From contig NZ_CP075715.1 in assembly GCF_024584805.1 (NCBI RefSeq), positions 911,001 to 975,000 on the forward strand: 64,000 nucleotides of DNA, in the 5' to 3' direction. Every line of letters begins with the position of its first letter. Position 1 is the first letter of the stretch. This document shows, piece after piece, positions 18,356 through 26,650 of the stretch. Source of the DNA: Streptomyces sp. FIT100 (GTDB lineage Bacteria > Actinomycetota > Actinomycetes > Streptomycetales > Streptomycetaceae). Made by a program: the position numbers and the translations under genes. Under the pieces are notes generated by a model, which saw nothing but the letters and a program-made list of their open reading frames with translations, did no database searches and was not told the origin of the DNA.

Positions 18356-19282
18356 CTATTTGAGCGAGCCGGCGGTCAGCCCGGACTGGATCTGGCGCTG
18401 GAAGACGGCGTAGACGGCGATCATGGGGATGATGGAGATACTCAGCGCGGCGAAGAGCGCGCCCCAGTCCGCCTCGTAGCCTGCCGCCGTGGAGATGTTG
18501 GCGACGCCCTGGGTGAGCACCCATTTGTCCTGGACGTCGCCGGGCAGCAGGATCAGCGGGATCACGTACTGGTTGGCCTGGCCTATGACGTTGAAGATGG
18601 TGATGCTCACCAGGGCGGGCTTGGCCATCGGCATCATGATGGTGAAGAAGATCCGCCAGTGCCCGGCGCCGTCGATGGTAGCCGCTTCCGCCACTTCGCT
18701 CGGCAGCGACTTGAAGAAGGCCGCGAGGAAGAACACGGTGAACGGGAGGGCGTAGGCGGCGTACACGAGGACCAGGCCGGTGTGGGTACCCAGCAGGCCG
18801 AGGTTGTCGACGACGAAGAACAGCGGCACGAGCGCCAGGAACATGGGGAAGGTCATGCCCGAGACGAACAGGTAGTAGAGGAACCTGTTCCCGGGGAAGG
18901 TGTAGCGGGCCAGGATGTACGCCGCGAGGGAGCCGAGCAGCATGGTGAGGGCCACGCCGCCGGATACGACGACGACGGTGTTGAGGACGTAGCGACCGAT
19001 GTGGGCCTGGCTCCAGGCGCGGGCCCAGTTGTCGATGCGCCATTCGTGGGGAAGTGCCCAGGGAGATCCGAAGATCTCGGTGTTGGACTTGAAGGCCGCG
19101 ACGAACGTGAAGAGCAGGGGCACGATCACCACTGCAGCCCACAAGGCCAGTCCGATGTGGGCCAGTCGGTTCAGGATCCCGAGTTCACGGCGGACCGGTC
19201 GGGGTGCGGCCGTCCGGGAGGACGCGGGCGCGGGAGGGGCGGGAGAGGTGACCTTGTCGGTCTCGCTCCGGGTGAGGGCCAT
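18356..19282 (-). CDS. Carbohydrate ABC transporter permease (MalG type)
   Basis: A 308-residue inner-membrane permease with six hydrophobic helices after a 35-residue polar N-terminus. The EAA loop EAATIDGAG followed by HWRIFFTIMMP near residue 200 contacts the ATPase subunit. The C-terminus ending in QSGLTAGSLK is typical of the MalG/NgcG group. Its start is 1 bp after the stop of the partner permease. No ATPase gene occurs in the operon, so the shared MsiK-type ATPase of Streptomyces is probably used (inference from known sugar importers). Confidence 0.93.
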   Translation of the reverse strand: MALTRSETDKVTSPAPPAPASSRTAAPRPVRRELGILNRLAHIGLALWAAVVIVPLLFTFVAAFKSNTEIFGSPWALPHEWRIDNWARAWSQAHIGRYVLNTVVVVSGGVALTMLLGSLAAYILARYTFPGNRFLYYLFVSGMTFPMFLALVPLFFVVDNLGLLGTHTGLVLVYAAYALPFTVFFLAAFFKSLPSEVAEAATIDGAGHWRIFFTIMMPMAKPALVSITIFNVIGQANQYVIPLILLPGDVQDKWVLTQGVANISTAAGYEADWGALFAALSISIIPMIAVYAVFQRQIQSGLTAGSLK

Positions 19283-19283
19283 G

Positions 19284-20195
19284 TCAGTACTCGATCCTCT
19301 CCCGCCGGGTGACCCGCAGGGTCAGGGCGGCGAATGTCATGACGATGAAGAACAGGACCACTCCGAGCGCCGACGCGTAGCCGAACTGGTAGTTCTTGAA
19401 GGCGTTGGACCACACCTGCAGGCCCAGCACCGTGGTGGCACCGTCCGGCCCGCCGTCGCCGACGGAGAGGACTTTGATCAGGGCGAAGTAGTCGAGAGCG
19501 GCGATGCCCAGATAGACCCAGGCGACCTGGAGGGTGTCGCTCAGCAGCGGCAGGGTGACGCTGAAGAAGGTCCTGGCCCTGCCGGCGCCGTCCAGTGCGG
19601 CTGCCTCGTACACCTCGGCGGGGATGGCGGCCATACCGGCCGAGAACAGCACGACATAGAAGCCGATGCCGGACCAGATCATCGCCCCCATGATCGACCA
19701 CAGTGCGAGGCCGGGGTCGGTGAGGAAGCCGACGGGTTCGACGCCGAACCAGGCCAGGACGCTGTTGGCCACGCCGGTGTCGTCAGGGCGGTAGACGGAC
19801 TGGAACATCACGCCGACCACCACGACGGACAGGACCTGGGGGAAGAAGAACACGGTGCGGTAGAAGCCGGAGCCGCGCACGCCCTTGGCCCGTCCTCGGT
19901 CGCTGCCGCCGGCGACATTGAGCAGGAAGGCGAAGAGCAGGGCGACCGCGATGGTGACCAGCGGCACGACGAGCAGGAGCAGGCCGTGGTTCTTCAGGGC
20001 CTTCCAGAACATGTCGCTCCGGAACACCTTGACGAAGTTGTCGAACCCCACCCAGGGAGCCTCCGACGAGACTCCGCGCCAGCTGGTCATCGCGATGTGG
20101 AAGGCCTGGAGGTACGGACCGATGACGAAGACCAGATAGAGGGCCACAGGGGCGAGCATTCCGCCCACCACGAAGCCGTACTTGCCGTGCCGCAT
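19284..20195 (-). CDS. Carbohydrate ABC transporter permease (MalF type)
   Basis: A 303-residue permease with six membrane helices, starting MRHGKYGFVVGGMLAPVALY. The EAA loop is YEAAALDGAG followed by RARTFFSVTLP near residue 195. It resembles the NgcF/UgpA group that pairs with MalG-type permeases. The gene lies 33 bp downstream of the sugar-binding protein gene and 1 bp upstream of its partner permease, so all belong to one minus-strand operon. Confidence 0.93.
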   Translation of the reverse strand: MRHGKYGFVVGGMLAPVALYLVFVIGPYLQAFHIAMTSWRGVSSEAPWVGFDNFVKVFRSDMFWKALKNHGLLLLVVPLVTIAVALLFAFLLNVAGGSDRGRAKGVRGSGFYRTVFFFPQVLSVVVVGVMFQSVYRPDDTGVANSVLAWFGVEPVGFLTDPGLALWSIMGAMIWSGIGFYVVLFSAGMAAIPAEVYEAAALDGAGRARTFFSVTLPLLSDTLQVAWVYLGIAALDYFALIKVLSVGDGGPDGATTVLGLQVWSNAFKNYQFGYASALGVVLFFIVMTFAALTLRVTRRERIEY

Positions 20196-20228
20196 GATCT
20201 GTCTACTCCGCTCCGCTGTCCGACCGGG

Positions 20229-21662
20229 TCAGCGCTGGAACTTCTTGATGGACGAGTCGGACCGGACCGCGTCCGCCTTCTTCTGCATCCGCTCGACGGC
20301 GTCGGCGGGCTCGACCGAACCGAAGAGCAGCCCGCTGGTGACGGCCTTGATCTCGTCGGCCATCGGCGGGTACCAGGCCATGAACCTGTAGTTCAGGAGA
20401 TGGGTGCCGGCCGCGGCGAATGCGGCGCTGGAGCTTTGCCGGCCCGGGGGAAGCCGGACGCCCTCGGCGGCGCTGGTGACCGAGGTCAGGCCCCCGGTGA
20501 GCTCGGTGAATCCGGCCGTGCCTGCCTTGGAGAGCATCTGGCGCAGGTATTCCATGCCGGCGGCGGTGTTCGCTCCCTTGGCCGGCACCACGAACGCCTC
20601 GCCGGGCTGGGCCCGGACGGTCTGGACCGGCATCGCGTCGGCGGCTGTGAGGGAGGGGACGGGTATGAAGGCGTAGGTGAAGCCGGCCGGGGTGTCCTTC
20701 TTCATCTCGTTCTCGATGAAGTCCCCGGCGGGGTAGAAGGCGAGCTGGTCCTGGACCTGCCGCAGCTGGGCCTCGGTGTGCATCAGGCCGGCGTAGCGCT
20801 TGTGCACGTACTTCCCGGCGAAGTCGGCCCAGGCAGTGAACGCCTTGAGAACTGCCGGGTGGTTCCAGGCGCCTTCGTGAAGGTTGTCGATGTCTCGCAG
20901 CACGTCCTCGCCGCCCAGCTTGGCGGCGGAGACCATGATGACCGCGGTGCCGTAGTCCGGGGCGTTCTTGCCGCCGACACCGAAGACGTCCGTCCCGGAC
21001 GCTTTGATCTTGGCCGCGAGGGCGGTGAACTCGGCCCAGGTCTTCGGCGGGGTCCAGCCCTTCTTCTCGAAGAGCTGCTTGTTGTACCAGATTCCGCTGA
21101 TGCCCTGCGTGTAGTAGAGCTGGTAGATCCTGCCGTCGGTGGTGCCGGCCGCGACGGTGCCCTGGGCCAGGGTGTCACGCACCTTCTTCGACGCGTCGTC
21201 GACCGAGGGAGCGTCGAACAGCGCGGTGAGGTCCGCGAGCTGGCCCGCCTGGATCAGGGCGCCCAGGTCGAGGTCACCGAGGCTGGTGACGTCCGGCGGG
21301 TTGCCGCCGACGAAGCGGGGCTGGAGCACCTCGGCGACCTTCGGGACACCGGAGTGCTTGACCCGCAGCTCGGGGAACTTCTCGGCGAGCAGCTTCTCGT
21401 GGACGTCGGTGGCGTAGGCGTCGCCGAAGCCGCCCTTGAACACCACGATGTCGACGGTGCCCCCGTTCACCACGCCGAAGGGGTTCTGCGGCGTCTTCTC
21501 GGCGCCGCCCTTCGCGGTCGTCCTGGCACCGTCGTCGGACGTGCCGCCCACCGCGCAGCCGCTCAGCAGTCCGGCGGCAGGTACCGCCACGGCTGCCGCG
21601 CCGGCGAAGCGGAAGACCTGTCTCCGGGAGATGGCGCCGGACGGTTCGTTGGTGCGGGGCAT
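20229..21662 (-). CDS. Sugar ABC transporter substrate-binding lipoprotein (NgcE-like)
   Basis: A 477-residue extracellular solute-binding protein. The N-terminus carries a Tat motif (SRRQVFRF, residues 12-19), a hydrophobic stretch and a lipobox LLSGC near residue 36, so it is probably Tat-exported and lipid-anchored. The C-terminal region (AFVVPAKGANTAAGMEYLRQMLSKAG) resembles the N-acetylglucosamine/chitobiose-binding NgcE group. The true ligand is not known; the surrounding lyase, fucosidase and sulfatase suggest an oligosaccharide. It is the first gene of the minus-strand operon, divergent from the regulator gene at 22021. Confidence 0.9.
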   Translation of the reverse strand: MPRTNEPSGAISRRQVFRFAGAAAVAVPAAGLLSGCAVGGTSDDGARTTAKGGAEKTPQNPFGVVNGGTVDIVVFKGGFGDAYATDVHEKLLAEKFPELRVKHSGVPKVAEVLQPRFVGGNPPDVTSLGDLDLGALIQAGQLADLTALFDAPSVDDASKKVRDTLAQGTVAAGTTDGRIYQLYYTQGISGIWYNKQLFEKKGWTPPKTWAEFTALAAKIKASGTDVFGVGGKNAPDYGTAVIMVSAAKLGGEDVLRDIDNLHEGAWNHPAVLKAFTAWADFAGKYVHKRYAGLMHTEAQLRQVQDQLAFYPAGDFIENEMKKDTPAGFTYAFIPVPSLTAADAMPVQTVRAQPGEAFVVPAKGANTAAGMEYLRQMLSKAGTAGFTELTGGLTSVTSAAEGVRLPPGRQSSSAAFAAAGTHLLNYRFMAWYPPMADEIKAVTSGLLFGSVEPADAVERMQKKADAVRSDSSIKKFQR

Positions 21663-21802
21663 GACGGCTCCTGGGGTTCCTGGTCATCCGGTGCCCGGAT
21701 GCGGCTTGTAGAGGGAGGTGCGCCGCGCGTCCGCGGCGCGCACCCGCCGATTCGTCGGACGGGTCACGGCTCGGGAGGATCGTGCGACCGGGCCAACCAC
21801 AT

Positions 21803-21838
21803 GGTCAAGACTGTTCGATCAATCGATCAGGTACGAAC
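21803..21838. promoter_or_regulatory. Putative operon promoter and GTTCG/CGAAC dyad
   Basis: On the minus strand, TTGACC (21803-21808) could serve as a -35 box for the sugar-importer operon. Right upstream lies GTTCG (21813-21817) and CGAAC (21834-21838), an inverted repeat around an AT-richer centre that also contains the ATCGAT palindrome. This is a plausible site for the adjacent DeoR/LacI-type regulator, by position only. Confidence 0.35.
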
Positions 21839-21964
21839 ATTCCCAGGACCGGACAGCGGGCATGCGGACGCGACAGCCTGACGGCCTTCCTGCCAGGACC
21901 GGAGGAAGAGCATCACCTTGATCTTGACTGCGCATGCGGTTCGAGCGGAGAGTCTGAGCCGCAC

Positions 21965-21982
21965 CCGATCGAATCTGATCGG
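21965..21982. promoter_or_regulatory. CCGATC-N6-GATCGG dyad before the regulator gene
   Basis: A perfect 6-bp inverted repeat with a 6-bp spacer lies 38 bp before the regulator start. CTGATC recurs just downstream at 21994. It may be an autoregulatory operator. Confidence 0.4.
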
Positions 21983-22020
21983 TATCCCGCAGACTGATCA
22001 AGCGAACTCGGAGGAGTGTC

Positions 22021-23100
22021 ATGGACGCCGCGCAACGCCACAAGGCCATCCTGCGTACTCTGCGCAGATACGGTTCGGTGCGCGTCACCGAGCTGGCCGA
22101 GACTCTCGGAGTCACGCCGATCACGGTCCGGCGGGACATCAACCAACTCGCCGACGGGGGCTTACTCACACGCGTGCACGGCGGAGCCGTGCTCAACGAC
22201 ACGGCACAGAACGCCTCCCATGCCCCCGTCGGCCCCCCGCCGGGAAGACGCGGTCACTCGCGGACCATCGGCATGGTGGTGCCCGCCATCAGCTACTACT
22301 ACCGCGAGGTCATCGAAGGCGCCCGAGCGGCCGCCGACGCCTACGGCATGCGCCTGGTCATCGGCGTGTCCCGGTACGAGGCGGCCGAGGACCGGGCGCA
22401 GATCCGTCAGTTGCTCGACCAGGGCATCGAAGGACTGCTCCTCACCCCCATCACGTCCACGGACGATGCCGAGGGGACCTGGCGCTGGATCGCCGAACTG
22501 CCCGTCCCTGTCGTCGTCGTGGAGCGCCGGCACACCATGGCGGCAGATGTGGGCCCCATCGAGTATGTGATCAGTGATCACGAGCACGGGGCCACACAGG
22601 CAGTGCGCCACCTCGCCGGACTCGGCCACCGGCGGATCGGTCTGGTGAGCAGGACCAGCCCGACCAGTGGCTGGTTGCGGCAGGGATTCCGCGCCGCCGC
22701 CACGACGCTCGGGATCCACGAGGACGTCCTGCTGCCCCCCGAAGTGCCGCTGCCCGGACAACCGGGCGACGACCTGGACAGCCTGGTCAGCTCCCTTCTC
22801 GAGTCGGGCGCCACGGCACTGCTCGTGCACCCCGACGAGCAGGCGGTGATCATGTTGCACACCCTGCGCGCGCGGGGTGTCGCCGTGCCTGACGACATGG
22901 CACTGGTCTCCTACGACGACGAGTTCGCGGGGCTCGCCGACGTTCCGCTCACGGCCGTCGCCCCGCCACGCCGCGAACTCGGCCACACCGGCGTGGAGTT
23001 GCTGACTCGCCGACTGCACGGGTCGAAGGGGTGCACCCTGCGCCACATCCACCTGCTGCCCCGGCTGCACATCCGCGCCTCGACCGTCGGCACCGGCTGA
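22021..23100 (+). CDS. Transcriptional regulator with DeoR-type HTH and LacI-type sensor domain
   Basis: A 359-residue regulator. The N-terminal 60 residues are a DeoR-type winged helix (RHKAILRTLRRYGSVRVTEL, then ITVRRDINQLADGGLLTRVHGGAV). From residue 80 a LacI/periplasmic-binding-protein sensor domain begins (TIGMVVPAISYYYREVIEGA) and runs to the end, including HLAGLGHRRIGLVS and DDMALVSYDDEFAGL. The usual LacI HTH is replaced. It is divergent from the sugar-importer operon and upstream of the lyase gene, so it is the likely repressor of both. GGAGGAG precedes ATG 22021 by 4 bp. Confidence 0.88.
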   Translation: MDAAQRHKAILRTLRRYGSVRVTELAETLGVTPITVRRDINQLADGGLLTRVHGGAVLNDTAQNASHAPVGPPPGRRGHSRTIGMVVPAISYYYREVIEGARAAADAYGMRLVIGVSRYEAAEDRAQIRQLLDQGIEGLLLTPITSTDDAEGTWRWIAELPVPVVVVERRHTMAADVGPIEYVISDHEHGATQAVRHLAGLGHRRIGLVSRTSPTSGWLRQGFRAAATTLGIHEDVLLPPEVPLPGQPGDDLDSLVSSLLESGATALLVHPDEQAVIMLHTLRARGVAVPDDMALVSYDDEFAGLADVPLTAVAPPRRELGHTGVELLTRRLHGSKGCTLRHIHLLPRLHIRASTVGTG

Positions 23101-23306
23101 GTGCGCCCAGGATCCGCCGGCACCCACCTCTTGCCGCCGCTGTACTCGCCGCCCTACCCTCGCAGCCACGCCCCCGGCCTCGTGCACGGGGCGGGGAGGT
23201 ACGGCTTCGACCTTCAGGCCCGTAACAGCGCCGGCGGGACGCCCCGGCGACAGACGGGCGGTCCGTGCCGTCCGGTAGCGGACGCCACCAGACGACGGAG
23301 TCTGAC

Positions 23307-26273
23307 GTGCCCCCTTCGCACTCCCCCGCGCCCACACCCCGGGATGCCTCGCTGACCTCGTCCGCACTCTCCCGGCGCCGGTTCCTCGCCGTCACCGGAG
23401 GGTCCGTCGCACTGGCGGCCGTCCTCCCGCACCTGCCTGCCGCCGCGGCCGGCGACGCCTACGACACGCTGCGCACCCGCTGGGCGGACATCGTCACCGG
23501 AGGCGACGTCGACCCGGCCGACCCGGTCTTCGCCCCCGGCCTGCAGGCACTGAACGACAGTGCCGCCGCCCACTACAACTCACTCGACCGATCCACCGGA
23601 CGCACCGCCCTGTGGTCCGACCTGCCGATCGGCAGCAGCCATCCCTCGGCGAACATCACCTCGACCGCCAAGCGCCTGAAGACCATCGCAGTGGCCTACG
23701 CCACTCCCGGCGGTGTCTACATCGGGAATGCGGGGGTGGCTGCCGACGTGGCGGCAGGTCTGCAGTGGCTGACGGACTCGATCTACAACACCGGCCAGTC
23801 CAACAAGGGCTTCGGCAACTCCTACGACTGGGTCATCGGTGCCCCGCAAGCCTGGGGTGACGCCGCCTGCCTCGTTCACTCCTCGATGACCAGCGCGCAG
23901 TTCGCCGCGTTCGGCAGCGCCATCGACCATTTCATCCCGGACGTGTCCGCCAAGAACATGCCGAGTGGCTTCGGCAACATCGGCGCCAACCGCACCGACA
24001 TCTGCCAAGCGGTCATCGTCTGCGGAATCCTCAACAAGACCAGTGCCCGCATCAGTACGGCCGTCTCGGCCCTGTCCGCGGTGTTCCCCACCGTCCGGTC
24101 CTCCGACGGCTTCTACGCCGACGGCTCGTACATCCAGCACGGCTGGGTGCCCTACACCGGTTCCTACGGGGCGGTCCTGTTGGGCGGTCTCTCCCGTCTC
24201 TTCTCCCTGCTCGCCGGGTCCGGCTGGGCCGTCACGGATCCGGCACGGCAGAACATCCTCGACGCCGTACAGCGCTCCTACGCACCGTTCGTCTACAACG
24301 GCCTGTTGATGTACGGCGTGTGCGGCCGGGGCAACTCCCGCGGACTGATGGCGGGCGACACGTCCGGCGTGCAGTACGACGAGCACACGAGCGGCCATGT
24401 ACTGACCGCACACATCCTCCGCCTCGCCGAAGGTGCGTCGGCCACCGAGGCCACCGCATGGCGGCGCATGGCCAAGGGCTGGACCGACCGTGCCTACTGG
24501 TCCCCCTACCAGCAGGACAAGGCGCTCCCACTGAGCTACATGGCGCTGGTGCACAAGCTCCTCACCGACCAGACGGTCACCGGCACACCCGAACCGGTCG
24601 AGCACCGCGTGTTCGGCTCGATGGACCGGGCCGTACACCGCCGCCCCGACTGGGCCTTCACCGTCAGCATGTGCTCGGCGCGCACCACCTTCTACGAGAG
24701 CGGCAACGGCGAGAACCTGCGGGGCTGGCACACCAGCAACGGCATGACCTACTGGTGGCGCTCCACGTCCGGAAACGGCCAGTACGACGACGCCTTCTGG
24801 CCCACCGTCGACCCCTACCGGCTTCCCGGCGCCACGAACTCCAGGAAGGCACTCGCGGACGCGGCCGGCGGCCCCTGGGGACAGACCCGCCCCACCGCGG
24901 TGTGGGCCGGCGGCGTCACCGACGGCACCTACGCCGCTCTCGGTCAGCACGTCCAGGGCCTGGAGTCCACGCTGCAGGGACGCAAGTCGTGGTTCTGCCT
25001 GGACGATTCGGTGGTCTGCCTGGGCGCCGACATCCGCGCGAGCGACGGCACGGGCGTGGACACCACCGTCGACAACCGCAACCTGGGCGCCACCGGCCCG
25101 CACAAGTTCACCGTGGACGGCACAGTGAAGCCCACGACCACGGGATACGAGGAGACCCTCACCGGCATCAGATGGGCCCACATCGACGGTATGGGCGGCT
25201 ATGTCTTCCCCGGTGGGGCCACCGTGCGCGCCAAGCGCGAAGCACGCACCGGCGCTTGGCGCGACATCCACGTCGGAAGCTCCACCACCGCACTCACCCG
25301 GGTCTATCTGACCATGTGGTACGACCACGGCACCGACCCGACCGCCGGAACGTACGCCTACCAGCTGCTCCCCGGTGCCGACACCACCACGACCGCGCAG
25401 CGCGCACAGAACCCGACCTTCACCGTCCTGGCCAACACGGCGAACGTCCAGGCCATCACCGACACCGCCACCGGCGTCACCGCCGCCAACTTCCTCGCCG
25501 CCGGCACCGCGGGCCCCATCACCGTCTCCGCCCCCTGCTCCGTCCTGATGCGCGAGAGCGGCGGCACTCTCAGCGTCAGCGTCGCCGACCCCACGCGGGC
25601 AGCCACCACCATCACCGTCACGCTGAACCGCACCGGCTACACCACCGCCTCGGGCGACGAGGAAGTCAGCATCCTGGGCCTTTCCCCGGTGAAACTGCTG
25701 GTGGAAACGGGCGGTTCGGAAGGCGGACCACGCAGGATCACCCTCGGCACCGGCCCCTCCGTCACCGCCGGACAGACCGTCACCCTCTCTCCCACCTCGG
25801 ACGCCCACACCCGCGACGGCTCGTACGCGACGACCAACTACGGCGCCGGCACCCTGCTGGACATCAAGACGGATGCCACCGGCTACAACCGCCGCGCCTA
25901 CCTCAAGTTCGACCTCGCGTCGCTCCCCGCAGCCCCCCGCCGCGCCGTCCTGTGGCTCCACGGCGAAACGGCGGACTCCACCGGCACCCAGGGCACCCTC
26001 GGCGCCTACGCCACCACCGGCGCGGACTCCTGGACCGAACCCGGCCTCACCTGGAACAACCAGCCGGCCCTCGGCGCACTCCAGTCCACAGCGCCACTCT
26101 GCGAGAACAAGGACTGGATCCCGCTCGACGTCACCGCCCTGGTCACCGCGGCACATCACGGCGACGGCATCGCCACCGTCGCCCTCGCCCAGGCCACGAA
26201 GGGACTCGCCGTACAGGTCCACAGCAGGCAGAACGCCGAGCACCGACCGTTCCTGCAGGTCATCACCGACTGA
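23307..26273 (+). CDS. Polysaccharide lyase family 8 with C-terminal DNRLRE-like domain
   Basis: A 988-residue secreted lyase of the hyaluronate/chondroitin/xanthan lyase family, which cleaves uronic-acid glycosides by beta-elimination. A Tat signal peptide (SRRRFLAVTGG, residues 22-32) ends at AAAAG. The catalytic residues appear as Asn228 in GANRTD, His278 in YIQHGW and Tyr287 in YTGSYG; the Asn-His spacing of 50 and His-Tyr spacing of 9 match pneumococcal hyaluronate lyase. The aromatic patch NSYDWVIGAPQAW is also present. The last 165 residues (DAHTRDGSYATTNYG, then RRAYLKFDLASLP) form a DNRLRE/CBM96-like module, unusual for PL8. GTG 23307 has GGAG at 7 bp; GTG 23265 is an alternative. 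Substrate cannot be fixed from sequence. Confidence 0.9.
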   Translation: MPPSHSPAPTPRDASLTSSALSRRRFLAVTGGSVALAAVLPHLPAAAAGDAYDTLRTRWADIVTGGDVDPADPVFAPGLQALNDSAAAHYNSLDRSTGRTALWSDLPIGSSHPSANITSTAKRLKTIAVAYATPGGVYIGNAGVAADVAAGLQWLTDSIYNTGQSNKGFGNSYDWVIGAPQAWGDAACLVHSSMTSAQFAAFGSAIDHFIPDVSAKNMPSGFGNIGANRTDICQAVIVCGILNKTSARISTAVSALSAVFPTVRSSDGFYADGSYIQHGWVPYTGSYGAVLLGGLSRLFSLLAGSGWAVTDPARQNILDAVQRSYAPFVYNGLLMYGVCGRGNSRGLMAGDTSGVQYDEHTSGHVLTAHILRLAEGASATEATAWRRMAKGWTDRAYWSPYQQDKALPLSYMALVHKLLTDQTVTGTPEPVEHRVFGSMDRAVHRRPDWAFTVSMCSARTTFYESGNGENLRGWHTSNGMTYWWRSTSGNGQYDDAFWPTVDPYRLPGATNSRKALADAAGGPWGQTRPTAVWAGGVTDGTYAALGQHVQGLESTLQGRKSWFCLDDSVVCLGADIRASDGTGVDTTVDNRNLGATGPHKFTVDGTVKPTTTGYEETLTGIRWAHIDGMGGYVFPGGATVRAKREARTGAWRDIHVGSSTTALTRVYLTMWYDHGTDPTAGTYAYQLLPGADTTTTAQRAQNPTFTVLANTANVQAITDTATGVTAANFLAAGTAGPITVSAPCSVLMRESGGTLSVSVADPTRAATTITVTLNRTGYTTASGDEEVSILGLSPVKLLVETGGSEGGPRRITLGTGPSVTAGQTVTLSPTSDAHTRDGSYATTNYGAGTLLDIKTDATGYNRRAYLKFDLASLPAAPRRAVLWLHGETADSTGTQGTLGAYATTGADSWTEPGLTWNNQPALGALQSTAPLCENKDWIPLDVTALVTAAHHGDGIATVALAQATKGLAVQVHSRQNAEHRPFLQVITD

Positions 26274-26650
26274 CGCCGAATGCCCATGACGCGGTGACGG
26301 GCGCGCTCCGGTCCGCTTCCAAGCGTGCCGGAGCAACCCGGCGGCGGCCGTGGCCACCGACTCCACCGGGCACGGAATTCGGTTGGTACCGGCCCTCGCC
26401 ACCCTTTCGCAGAAGCCGACGGGGCTCACGACGGTCCTTGCCCGCAGTGCCGTCGGAAGATCCCGACGGCGCCGACGGGGCACGCTCCCGGAGTGGTTCG
26501 GGGAAGACGACTGCAGCGCGGAACCTCGCACGGTGTGGGCGTGCCGAGGCGCGGAAACGCTGTGGTGCTCCCGTGATTGTTCAGGCGTTGGATGATCCCC
26601 GGTCACTCACACGTCCTGGTGCTCTATGTCGTCCTCCTACATTTCGCGCC
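26274..26650. other. Intergenic region between lyase and phosphodiesterase genes
   Basis: 377 bp with the lyase terminator at its left end. The last 100 bp are slightly AT-richer and probably carry the promoter for the following gene. I see no gene on either strand. Confidence 0.5.
26305..26334 (+). terminator. Terminator after the PL8 lyase gene
   Basis: GCTCCGG-TC-CGCTT-CC-AAGCG-TG-CCGGAGC: two stacked stems of 7 and 5 bp separated by a small internal loop. It lies 32 bp past the lyase stop. It implies that the next gene has its own promoter in the rest of the 377-bp gap. Confidence 0.6.

Larger units (their letters stand above)
21663..22020. other. Divergent promoter region of the carbohydrate locus
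   Basis: This 358-bp region separates the binding-protein gene (minus) from the regulator gene (plus). It is more AT-rich than its surroundings around 21800-21850 and 21910-22000. It holds the two dyads listed separately and should carry both promoters. No gene is seen. Confidence 0.6.

Noticed and set aside
18999..21881. A 960-residue plus-strand frame antisense to the sugar importer genes
   Set aside because: Shadow of three minus-strand genes that all have complete family motifs.
23580..26606. A 1008-residue minus-strand frame antisense to the PL8 lyase
   Set aside because: It is a GC3-driven shadow with low-complexity Gly/Val/Arg composition; the plus strand encodes a well conserved enzyme.
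24320..26650. The long Arg/His/Pro-rich plus-strand frame running into the phosphodiesterase gene
   Set aside because: It is out of frame with the lyase and lacks any motif; only its last part, from 26651, is the real gene.
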